Positions 1 through 5,825 of a stretch of DNA of 6,871 bases are shown here, in pieces. Location: contig CAIZGT010000005.1 of NCBI GenBank assembly GCA_903932545.1, positions 1 to 6,871 of the forward strand, given 5' to 3'. Made by a program: the position numbers and the translations under genes. The notes beneath the pieces were generated by a model that was not told the DNA's origin, did no database searches, and worked only from the letters and a program-made list of their open reading frames with translations. Numbering within the stretch: the first letter of the stretch is position 1; each line of letters opens with the position of its first letter. The DNA is from an uncultured Rhodospirillales bacterium (GTDB lineage: Bacteria; Pseudomonadota; Alphaproteobacteria; Acetobacterales; Acetobacteraceae).

Positions 1-102
1 CCCCGCGGCGTTTAATTGAGCAATTGTTTCGGTGATGATCTTGGCAAGCTCTTCCGGCGATAAACCTTTGGGAAGATATTCGGCTACAAGGGAGAGTTCT
101 TT
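1..102 (-). other. Low-GC, GatB/YqeY-like segment fused in frame to the thiolase
   Basis: In the thiolase frame, the 34 codons after VEANE read KELSLVAEYLPKGLSPEELA followed by KIITETIAQLNAAG. From memory of the family, this matches the middle of GatB/YqeY-domain proteins: an acidic ELxxxxEYLPKxLSxEEL stretch, then a helix of the IIxExI type and a small-residue turn. It does not match any thiolase C-terminus. GC counted by hand is 49 of 102 bases, against 40 of 60 in bases 121-180. The change of homology and of composition coincide near 103. The likely causes are an assembly or amplification chimera, or a genuine recombination. The YqeY assignment rests on a short stretch and is moderately sure; the break in thiolase homology is sure. 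Confidence 0.68.
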
Positions 103-1050
103 TTCGTTGGCTTCGACCAAATCAAGCTGATCGGCCTTCCAGCCAGCGCGCTCCAACGCCTTGCGGCTGGACGGGATCGGGCCGGTGCCCATGACGGACG
201 GGTCCACACCCATCGTGGCGAAGCTGGCGATGCGGGCCAATGGCGTGAGGCCGCGCTTGGCGGCTTCGCTGGCGCTCATCACCACCAAAGCGGCGGCACC
301 ATCGTTCAGGCCAGAGGCGTTGCCCGCCGTGACCGTGCCGTCCTTGCTGAAGGCGGGGCGCAGCTTGGCCATGTTCTCAAGCGACGCGTCGTGGCGGATA
401 TATTCGTCGTGTTCAACCACAACATCGCCCTTACGGCCCTTGATGGTGACCGGGGCGATCTGGCCGACGAACTTGCCCGCCTTCTGCGCGGCGGAGGCTT
501 TGTGCTGCGAGGCGACGGCAAAGGCATCTTGATCATCGCGGCTGATCTGGAAAGCTTTGGCGACGTTTTCAGCCGTGGTGCCCATGTGATAGCCAAAGAA
601 GGCATCCCACAAACCGTCGCGGATCATGGTGTCGATCAGGCCGAGATCGCCCATTTTCTGACCGGCGCGTAGGTAGGCGGCATGCATCGACATGCTCATG
701 CTTTCCTGGCCACCGGCGACGACGATGTTGCTCTCGCCGCTGCGGATCTGGTTGGCGGCAAGCGCGACGGTGCGCAGACCGGAGCCGCAGACTTGGTTGA
801 CGGTGAAGGCGGTCGCACCGTCTGAAATACCTGCGTTGCGGGCCGATTGGCGGGCGGGGTTCTGGCCTTGGCCTGCGGTGAGCACTTGGCCGAAGATCAG
901 TTCATCCACTTCAGCGGCTTCGATTTTTGCACTGGCCAGGGCGGCCTGGATGGCAGTGGTGCCGAGCGTTACCGCGGACACTGACGCGAAAGCGCCATTA
1001 AAACTGCCCACCGGCGTGCGCATGGCGGAAACGATTACAATATCACTCAT
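1..1050 (-). CDS. phaA: Acetyl-CoA acetyltransferase (beta-ketothiolase), partial, with foreign-looking 3' end
   Basis: This enzyme condenses two acetyl-CoA into acetoacetyl-CoA, the first step of polyhydroxybutyrate synthesis, in the cytoplasm. The frame was read by hand from the ATG at 1050 and stays open to the window edge (350 residues visible). Residues 1-316 follow PhaA-type thiolases closely: start MSDIVIVSAMRTPVGSFNGAF, nucleophile Cys88 in NQVCGSG, then GGQESMSM, YHMGTTAEN, KLRPAF, TAGNASGLNDGAA, MGTGPIPSSRKALERAGW and DLVEANE with the active-site Asn315. The start is fixed by AAGGAG eight bases upstream and by the ATGA overlap with the phaC stop, implying translational coupling. The frame then departs from the family: the NEAF motif, the GHP histidine and the C-terminal CxGGG cysteine are absent, and residues 317-350 resemble a different protein. 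As read, the product could not be a normal thiolase. The identity of residues 1-316 is very secure. Confidence 0.93.
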   Translation of the reverse strand, partial: MSDIVIVSAMRTPVGSFNGAFASVSAVTLGTTAIQAALASAKIEAAEVDELIFGQVLTAGQGQNPARQSARNAGISDGATAFTVNQVCGSGLRTVALAANQIRSGESNIVVAGGQESMSMSMHAAYLRAGQKMGDLGLIDTMIRDGLWDAFFGYHMGTTAENVAKAFQISRDDQDAFAVASQHKASAAQKAGKFVGQIAPVTIKGRKGDVVVEHDEYIRHDASLENMAKLRPAFSKDGTVTAGNASGLNDGAAALVVMSASEAAKRGLTPLARIASFATMGVDPSVMGTGPIPSSRKALERAGWKADQLDLVEANEKELSLVAEYLPKGLSPEELAKIITETIAQLNAAG

Positions 1051-2348
1051 TCTGGCTTCTCCTTGACGGTGTCCCCCCGTCTGCGCCGAACCTTACTGCG
1101 TGCGACGGGGTTGGCAAATGCGGGAACGCTCAGCGCCCATGCGGCAAGCGGGCTCCAAAGCGCCGCCGCCGCTGAACTGCCCGCAATCATGCCGACATGA
1201 CCGGCTTGGGGTTGCAGCAGCGTGCAGCCCGGCAAAGCACGCGCGAGCGGCAGGCCGGATTCGGGGCGGACGATGCGATCTCGTGCGGCAAGCGCAATCA
1301 GCGAGGGCATGGCGAGTTTTGTTGGGTCGATCACCGTGCCGCCCACGCGCCATTGCAGGCGCGCAGGCAGGTTCTCACCATACCAACCACCGAAGGTCTC
1401 GCGTGCGATCGGGGCTGAGAGCGGGATGCCATCATTGAGCCAATCCTCGAAGGCGACGAAATTGCGGGCGCGCTCGCTGGTTTGATCGGAGGCCCCGAAG
1501 GCGCGGTATTTGTCCCCCACTGCATGCGGGTCATCAAGGTTGAACAGCATTTGCAGCGCATCCACCGGCAGCGTGCCGCTCATCTGCATCACCGGCTCCA
1601 GCCCGGCCAGCAGCTTCTCAACGCCGAACTGCCCGGGCTTGCGCGCGATGTGGAAATCCCAAGGTGTGGCGAGCAAAGCCAACGCCGCTACGTGGTCAGG
1701 CTCGCGCAACGCGGCAGCTAAAGCGAGCAGGCCTCCCATGCAGTAGCCCACCAGCGTCACCTTGCCATGAACGGCGGTCACGTGGCCGATGGCGCGGGAC
1801 AGGCGGCCGGTGATCAAGGCTTCGAGGTTGAGCGTGCGGGCTTGCGCGTCTGGCCAGCCCCAATCGAGCATGAACACCCGCAATCCGCGCGCGGCCAGGG
1901 CGCGCACCAAAGATTGGCCCTCAGCGAGATCAAGGATGGTGGCGCGGTTGATCAGGCTGGGCACAACCAAAACCGGCGGTGCTGCGCAATCCAGCGGGCC
2001 GCCGTAATCGCGCAGACAGGTCTCACCCTCCTGCCAGACTGGCGGCGGGTCGATCAGGTCGCGGGTATAGGGGTGGCGGCGATAGGCGGCGATGCCGCGG
2101 ATCAGGGCGTCGTCAGGCCCGTTCTGCACGAGGTTTTCGGCGAGCAGATGGCCGCCGAGCGCGCTTTGGCTCCATTTTGCCATCAAGCTCTGCCAATCGA
2201 CGTTCAAGTTCGCCGATCCGGTCGCGGAGACGTTGCTCGGTTGGTGCTTCAGCGCGGCCCAGGCCAGATGCATCAGCAGCGGGCGCGGCCCGCGTCGCAG
2301 CCCTGGCCCCGGCGCTTTGTCGCGCTGCTGATGTGCTGTCGCGGCCAT
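1047..2348 (-). CDS. phaC: Short PHA synthase-like alpha/beta hydrolase
   Basis: Probable poly(3-hydroxyalkanoate) polymerase, transferring hydroxyacyl groups from CoA onto the growing chain at the granule surface. Numbered from the ATG at 2348 (433 residues): a conserved GPRPL-HLA stretch near 20-29, then AYRRHPYTRDL and DPPPVWQEG (88-108), the strand VLVVPSLINRATILDL (126-141), LDWGWPD (161-167), and the cysteine lipase box GYCMGG with nucleophile Cys203. Asp357 in AARDRIV and His384 in QAGHVGM complete the triad. Cys instead of Ser in the box separates PHA synthases from ordinary lipases. Classical class I PhaC is nearer 590 residues, so this belongs to a shorter branch seen in alphaproteobacteria; a hydrolase-like activity cannot be excluded. 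The open frame reaches GTG/ATG-type starts up to 2429, and an in-frame ATG lies at 2273. I prefer 2348 because AAGG sits eight bases upstream and the GPRPL motif is retained. The gene overlaps the upstream small gene and is coupled to phaA. Confidence 0.85.
   Translation of the reverse strand: MAATAHQQRDKAPGPGLRRGPRPLLMHLAWAALKHQPSNVSATGSANLNVDWQSLMAKWSQSALGGHLLAENLVQNGPDDALIRGIAAYRRHPYTRDLIDPPPVWQEGETCLRDYGGPLDCAAPPVLVVPSLINRATILDLAEGQSLVRALAARGLRVFMLDWGWPDAQARTLNLEALITGRLSRAIGHVTAVHGKVTLVGYCMGGLLALAAALREPDHVAALALLATPWDFHIARKPGQFGVEKLLAGLEPVMQMSGTLPVDALQMLFNLDDPHAVGDKYRAFGASDQTSERARNFVAFEDWLNDGIPLSAPIARETFGGWYGENLPARLQWRVGGTVIDPTKLAMPSLIALAARDRIVRPESGLPLARALPGCTLLQPQAGHVGMIAGSSAAAALWSPLAAWALSVPAFANPVARSKVRRRRGDTVKEKPE
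1059..1064 (-). promoter_or_regulatory. Ribosome binding site of phaA
   Basis: A perfect AAGGAG lies inside the last codons of phaC, eight bases before the phaA ATG. It fixes the thiolase start at 1050 and fits coupled translation through the ATGA stop-start overlap. Confidence 0.8.
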
Positions 2349-2499
2349 ACGCAGTGCCTTCAATGCTCGACGCGAATGCCTGCCAGAGTTGCATCGACAT
2401 GGCAATGGACTCCAGCGCCTCGCGATCAAACGCCATCGACGCGGTTTCAGATTGCCAAATAGTCTGCCAGTCCCGCGCGATATCGGCCGTTGACGACAT
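2113..2499 (-). CDS. Small PHA-operon protein with coiled-coil helix and basic tail
   Basis: I do not recognise a named family. The 128-residue product has three parts. Residues 1-50 are probably helical and rich in Trp and Met (DWQTIWQSETASMAF, then MSMQLWQAFAS), somewhat like the start of PHA synthase partner or phasin-type proteins. Residues 52-85 are an Ala/Ser/Gly-rich linker. Residues 86-110 form a charged heptad-like helix (RLRDRIGELERRLAELDGKM), followed by a tail dense in Arg and Lys (PKRARRPSARRKPRAERA). It is the first gene of the PHA operon on this strand, with GGAG seven bases before its ATG. Its last 233 or so bases overlap the phaC start in another frame. A role as a synthase accessory or granule-associated protein is inferred from position and build only. 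The N-terminal half is not covered by phaC under the preferred start, which argues that the gene is real. Confidence 0.62.
   Translation of the reverse strand: MSSTADIARDWQTIWQSETASMAFDREALESIAMSMQLWQAFASSIEGTAYGRDSTSAARQSAGARAATRAAPAADASGLGRAEAPTEQRLRDRIGELERRLAELDGKMEPKRARRPSARRKPRAERA
2357..2361 (-). promoter_or_regulatory. Ribosome binding site supporting the phaC start at 2348
   Basis: GAAGG lies eight bases before the ATG at 2348. The alternative ATG at 2273 is preceded by GC-rich sequence with no purine-rich site, so this motif decides the start. It lies within the coding sequence of the upstream small gene. Confidence 0.55.
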
Positions 2500-2506
2500 A
2501 CTCGCT

Positions 2507-2511
2507 CTCCG
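2507..2511 (-). promoter_or_regulatory. Ribosome binding site of the small PHA-operon gene
   Basis: CGGAG sits seven bases before the ATG at 2499 on the minus strand. It supports translation of the small gene from that start as the first cistron of the operon. Confidence 0.6.
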
Positions 2512-2523
2512 ATCCTGGCGAAT

Positions 2524-2547
2524 AACCCGGCCCGCTCAAATCGGGTT
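2524..2547. repeat. Inverted repeat AACCCG-N12-CGGGTT in the divergent intergenic region
   Basis: Perfect six-base arms at 2524-2529 and 2542-2547 are separated by twelve bases, upstream of the small gene and phaC. The two-fold symmetry and the position between divergent genes suit a regulator binding site. It lacks a T-run and a tight loop, so a terminator is unlikely. Function is inferred. Confidence 0.4.
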
Positions 2548-2568
2548 GCACTGCACCATTGGCAGCAA
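2546..2568. promoter_or_regulatory. Candidate PhaR operator: nested TTGC/GCAA and CTGC/GCAG dyad
   Basis: TTGC (2546-2549) and CTGC (2551-2554) are mirrored by GCAG (2562-2565) and GCAA (2565-2568), centred on ACCATTG. PhaR of related alphaproteobacteria is reported to bind CTGC...GCAG palindromes, usually with a shorter spacer than the seven bases here. It lies between phaR and the PHA operon and touches the candidate phaR promoter, as expected for autoregulation. Binding is inferred. Confidence 0.4.
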
Positions 2569-2586
2569 GCGCAGGCGTGCTATCGT
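2559..2586 (+). promoter_or_regulatory. Candidate sigma70-type promoter of phaR
   Basis: TTGGCA (2559-2564, five of six consensus bases) and TATCGT (2581-2586, four of six) are 16 bases apart, with the phaR ATG 27 bases further on. The -35 box overlaps the right arm of the CTGC/GCAG dyad, so a bound repressor would block it. I found no equally good promoter for the minus-strand operon in the same 114 bases, although one must lie here or inside phaR. Confidence 0.35.
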
Positions 2587-2613
2587 TACATCATATTTGG
2601 GGGCACGGATACA

Positions 2614-3210
2614 ATGTCAGAAGCGGCGAAAGCTCATGCAGCGGAAAATCCGACCACTCCGGTGGTGGTGAAGAAATATGCCAACCGGCGGCTCTACAAT
2701 ACTGAGAGCTCCAGCTATATCACGCTCGATACGCTGGCCGACATGGTGCGCGAAGGGCGTGATTTTGTGGTGTATGACGCCAAAACTGGCGAGGATATCA
2801 CGCGCTCGGTTTTGACCCAGATTATTGTCGAAGAAGAGGGCAAGGGCAGTGCGATGCTGCCGACCGGATTCTTGCGCCAACTCATCGGCTTTTACGGCAA
2901 CTCGCTGCAAAGCTTGGTGCCTGGCTACCTGGAAAACGCCATGGAGAGCTTCTCTGGCCAGCAGGAACAGATGCGCACCGCGTTGCAGGCAACGATGGGC
3001 AATTTCTTCCCATTCCGGGTGGATGACATGAGCCGCCAGAACATCGCGATGATGGAACGGGCGATGAGCATGTTCACCCCGTTTTATCAAGCCAACGTCG
3101 GGATGGCACCGGAAGCGAAAGACGCAGCACCTGCTGATGAGGTGGCGACGCTGAAGGCGGAACTCGAAGCCTTGAAGGCGGAATTGGCGGCGGCGAAGAG
3201 GACGAAATAA
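2614..3210 (+). CDS. phaR: Polyhydroxyalkanoate synthesis regulator PhaR
   Basis: A transcriptional repressor that binds both DNA and PHA. In known systems it represses phasin and PHA genes, and its own gene, until nascent granules titrate it off the DNA. The 198-residue product has the N-terminal PHB/PHA accumulation DNA-binding domain at about 17-79, with the diagnostic VKKYANRRLYNTESSSYITL, then GRDFVVYDAKTGEDITRSVL and TQIIVEEEGKG. The PHA-accumulation regulatory part follows (FLRQLIGFYGNSLQSLVPGYLENAMESF, about 87-113) and a Met/Phe-rich amphipathic stretch to about 160. The tail (175-195) is a short coiled coil, ATLKAELEALKAELAAAK, as common in alphaproteobacterial PhaR. The ATG at 2614 has only a weak GGGGG site ten bases upstream; no better start is seen. 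It diverges from the PHA operon, sharing a 114-base control region, and converges on yejF. Confidence 0.96.
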   Translation: MSEAAKAHAAENPTTPVVVKKYANRRLYNTESSSYITLDTLADMVREGRDFVVYDAKTGEDITRSVLTQIIVEEEGKGSAMLPTGFLRQLIGFYGNSLQSLVPGYLENAMESFSGQQEQMRTALQATMGNFFPFRVDDMSRQNIAMMERAMSMFTPFYQANVGMAPEAKDAAPADEVATLKAELEALKAELAAAKRTK

Positions 3211-3231
3211 GCGCGTTTAGACTTCGCCATT

Positions 3232-4800
3232 TCAAACGAAAGCCGCCTGCAACAGCGCCTTGGTGTAGGCATGTTGCGGCGCGGTAAAGATCGCATCGGC
3301 CTCGCCAGCCTCCACCACCACACCCGCCTTCATCACCATCACCCGGTGCGCCAAGGCGCGGACCACGGCCAGATCGTGGCTGATGAACAGGAAGGCGAGG
3401 CCGCGATCTTGCTGCAGACGACGCAGCAATTCGATAATTTGCGCCTGCACCGAGCGGTCGAGTGCGCTGGTGGGTTCATCCAGCACGATCAGGCGCGGTT
3501 CCAGTATCAGCGCGCGGGCAATGGCGATGCGCTGACGCTGGCCGCCGCTGAATTCATGTGGATAGCGGGTGGCGAATTCCGGCTCCAGCCCAACCTCGTG
3601 CAGCACCGCGGCAACTTTCGCATCACGCTCGGCTTCGGTGCTGTGCGGAGCATGGACCAGCAAGCCCTCAGCAATGATCTCGCCCACCGACAGGCGCGGC
3701 GAGAGACTGCCGAACGGGTCTTGAAACACGATCTGCATCTTGGCCCGCATCGCGCGGCGGGCGGATTTGGAGAGCGTGGCGAGATTGTCGCCCAGAAACA
3801 TAATGCGCCCCTCGGCCTTCTCCAGCATCAGCAGAGCGAGCGCCAAAGTGGATTTGCCGGAGCCGCTTTCGCCGACGATGCCCAATGTCTCGCTTTGGCG
3901 CAGGCTGAGGCTCACGCCATCGACCGCGCGGACTTCGCCTGTGGTGCGGCGGAGCAGGCCGGATTGGGTGGCGAAGATGACGCGCACATTCTCGGCAGTG
4001 AGCAGCGTCTCGGCCCCGACGGGGACCGTAACGGGGCGCCCACGCGGTTCGGAATCGATCAGCATGCGTGTGTAAGGGTGCTGCGGGTTGGCGAACACGG
4101 CTTCAACCGGGCCGCTCTCCACGATCTCGCCATGGCGCATGACGCAGACGCGGTCGGCGTGGCGGCGGACAATGTTGAGGTCGTGCGAAATCAGCAGCAT
4201 CGCCAAGCCGCGTGCCTGTTTCTGGGCGGCGAGGAGGTCGAGGATCTGGGCCTGGATGGTGACGTCGAGTGCGGTGGTGGGCTCATCGGCGATGAGAAGG
4301 GCTGGATTGTTGGCAAGTGCTATCGCTATCATCACGCGCTGGCGTTGGCCGCCGGAGAGTTGATGCGGGAAACTGTCGCAGCGTTGCGCGGCGTCGGCGA
4401 AACCGCATTGTTCGAGCAAAGTGGTGGCGCGGGCGCGCAGATTCTGGTCGCCGCCACCGTGCAGGAAAATCGCCTCCTCCACCTGCTGACCGATGCGGTT
4501 GAGCGGGTTGAGACTGGTCATCGGCTCCTGAAACACCATCCCCGCCATGCCACCACGCAGCTTGCGCAAAGCTGGCTCAGGGGCGGTCAGCACATCGGTG
4601 CCGTCGAGCGTCACGCGGCCCGAACAAACCGCGCCAGGTGGCAGGAGTTGCAGCAGTGAAAGCGCGGTGAGGGATTTGCCAGAGCCGCTCTCGCCGACCA
4701 GCGCCAGCGTCTCGCCGCGTGCGAGGGTGAACGAAACGCGGCGCACAACTTCGCGTTCGCCAAAGCGGATGGTGAGATTTTGGGTGTCGAGCAGGCTCAT
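3232..4800 (-). CDS. yejF: Peptide/microcin C-type ABC transporter, double ATP-binding protein
   Basis: Cytoplasmic ATPase that powers the YejBE permease. In enterobacteria the Yej system imports peptide-type substrates such as microcin C. The 522-residue protein contains two complete nucleotide-binding domains, as in YejF. Domain 1 has Walker A GESGSGKS (36-43), LSGGQ (148-152), Walker B LLIADEP (168-174) and SHD (205-207), then the HPYTRMLI oligopeptide-transporter motif. Domain 2 has Walker A GESGSGKS (310-317), FSGGQ (417-421), Walker B LIVLDEP (437-443) and SHD (474-476), ending with QHAYTKALLQAAF. All catalytic motifs are intact in both halves, so both sites should hydrolyse ATP. The ATG at 4800 overlaps the yejE stop as ATGA, with AAGG seven bases upstream. 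It is the last gene of the operon. The Yej assignment rather than a Dpp/Opp fusion rests on the fused architecture and the YejE and YejB neighbours. Confidence 0.92.
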   Translation of the reverse strand: MSLLDTQNLTIRFGEREVVRRVSFTLARGETLALVGESGSGKSLTALSLLQLLPPGAVCSGRVTLDGTDVLTAPEPALRKLRGGMAGMVFQEPMTSLNPLNRIGQQVEEAIFLHGGGDQNLRARATTLLEQCGFADAAQRCDSFPHQLSGGQRQRVMIAIALANNPALLIADEPTTALDVTIQAQILDLLAAQKQARGLAMLLISHDLNIVRRHADRVCVMRHGEIVESGPVEAVFANPQHPYTRMLIDSEPRGRPVTVPVGAETLLTAENVRVIFATQSGLLRRTTGEVRAVDGVSLSLRQSETLGIVGESGSGKSTLALALLMLEKAEGRIMFLGDNLATLSKSARRAMRAKMQIVFQDPFGSLSPRLSVGEIIAEGLLVHAPHSTEAERDAKVAAVLHEVGLEPEFATRYPHEFSGGQRQRIAIARALILEPRLIVLDEPTSALDRSVQAQIIELLRRLQQDRGLAFLFISHDLAVVRALAHRVMVMKAGVVVEAGEADAIFTAPQHAYTKALLQAAFV

Positions 4801-5825
4801 GACGACACCTTGCGCGGATCAAACGCATCGCGCACCGCTTCACCAACGAAGATCAGCAGGGTAAGGGTCAGCCCGAGCACCACGAAGGCGGTGATGGCAA
4901 GCCACGGGGCTTGGAGATTGTCCTTCCCCTGCGCCACCAACTCGCCGAGCGAGGGTGAGCCGGGGGGCAGGCCGAAGCCCAAGAAATCCAGGCTCGCCAA
5001 AATTGTCACCGAGCCGGAGAGCGTGAAGGGCAGGAAGGTGAGCGTGGCCACCATCGCGTTGGGCAAGATGTGGCGGAACATGATGGCGATGTCGGACACC
5101 CCCAGCGCGCGCGCGGCGCGGACATATTCGAGATTGCGACCCCGCAGAAACTCGGCACGCACCACGCCGGTCAGCGCCATCCAACTGAACAACAACAGGA
5201 AGACGAGCAGCACCCAGAAACTGGGGGCTATGATGCTGGACAGGATGATCAGCATGTAAAGCTGCGGCATGCCCGACCAGATTTCGATGAAACGCTGGAA
5301 GAACAGGTCAACCAACCCGCCGTAATAGCCCTGCACCGCCCCGGCGGCGATGCCGATGATTGAGGCGATGATGGTCAGCGTAAATCCGAACAGCACAGAA
5401 ATCCGGAAGCCGTAAATCACGCGCGCCAGCACATCGCGCGCCTGATCATCGGTGCCGAGTGGGTTCATCCACGACGGCGGCGCAGGGGCTGGCGAGGGGA
5501 GGTTTTTCACGACGGTGGCGTAGCTGTAGGGCAAGATCGGCCAGAGCATCCAGCCGTCGCTTCTGATGCGGGCTGCGAGTTCGGGGTCGGAGTAATCGGC
5601 TTCGATCGGCAGCAGATCATCGCCGAACGTATCTTCGGCGTAGTCGCGCAATACCGGGGTGTATAAGCTGCCGTGGTAATGGATCAGCAGCGGGCGGTCA
5701 TTGGCGATGAACTCGGCGAACAGGCTGAGCACAAACATCGCGCCGAAGATGATGGCCGAATAATAGCCGCGCTTGTTCGCTTTGAAAGCGGCGATGCGGC
5801 GATGGGTGATGGGACGCAACGCCAT
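4797..5825 (-). CDS. yejE: Peptide/microcin C-type ABC transporter permease YejE
   Basis: Inner-membrane permease forming the translocation channel with YejB. The 342 residues show the YejE layout: a short cytoplasmic start and first membrane segment (about 22-41), then a long periplasmic loop with family marks DYAEDTFGDD, IEADYSDPEL and WPILPYSY (61-102). PAPPSWMNPLGTDDQARDVLARVIYGFR (about 114-141) leads into the transmembrane domain, with hydrophobic segments near 143-163, 190-200, 203-222, 256-280 and 307-329. The EAA loop that docks on the ATPase is NLEYVRAARALGVSDIAIMF (231-250) and continues RHILPN. The ATG at 5825 shares one base with the yejB stop (TGATG), and the stop overlaps yejF in ATGA, so all three subunits are probably made in fixed ratio by coupled translation. 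Length and motifs look complete. Confidence 0.94.
   Translation of the reverse strand: MALRPITHRRIAAFKANKRGYYSAIIFGAMFVLSLFAEFIANDRPLLIHYHGSLYTPVLRDYAEDTFGDDLLPIEADYSDPELAARIRSDGWMLWPILPYSYATVVKNLPSPAPAPPSWMNPLGTDDQARDVLARVIYGFRISVLFGFTLTIIASIIGIAAGAVQGYYGGLVDLFFQRFIEIWSGMPQLYMLIILSSIIAPSFWVLLVFLLLFSWMALTGVVRAEFLRGRNLEYVRAARALGVSDIAIMFRHILPNAMVATLTFLPFTLSGSVTILASLDFLGFGLPPGSPSLGELVAQGKDNLQAPWLAITAFVVLGLTLTLLIFVGEAVRDAFDPRKVSS

Noticed and set aside
161..1066. Plus-strand open frames opposite phaA
   Set aside because: The minus strand carries a nearly perfect thiolase sequence there. The plus-strand products show no family signature.
2427..2429. Far upstream start for phaC giving a 460-residue product
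   Set aside because: The extra 27 residues are Arg/Ser-rich and unlike the family, lie deep inside the small gene, and gain no conserved motif. The start at 2348 has a better ribosome site.
1767..2671. Long plus-strand open frames (231 and 230 codons) opposite phaC and the small gene, the second running across the divergent promoter into phaR
   Set aside because: Their products are Arg/Ala-rich and low in complexity, without motifs. They contradict the well-supported minus-strand genes and the phaR start.
3214..3238. CGTTT...AAACG inverted repeat between phaR and yejF as a bidirectional terminator
   Set aside because: The stem is only five AT-rich base pairs with a 15-base loop, too weak for an intrinsic terminator.
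3271..4659. A 462-codon open frame on the plus strand opposite yejF, with shorter ones nearby
   Set aside because: It lies wholly antisense to a gene with two complete ATPase domains. Its product is His/Gln/Gly-rich with no recognisable motif, as expected for the complement of GC-rich coding DNA.
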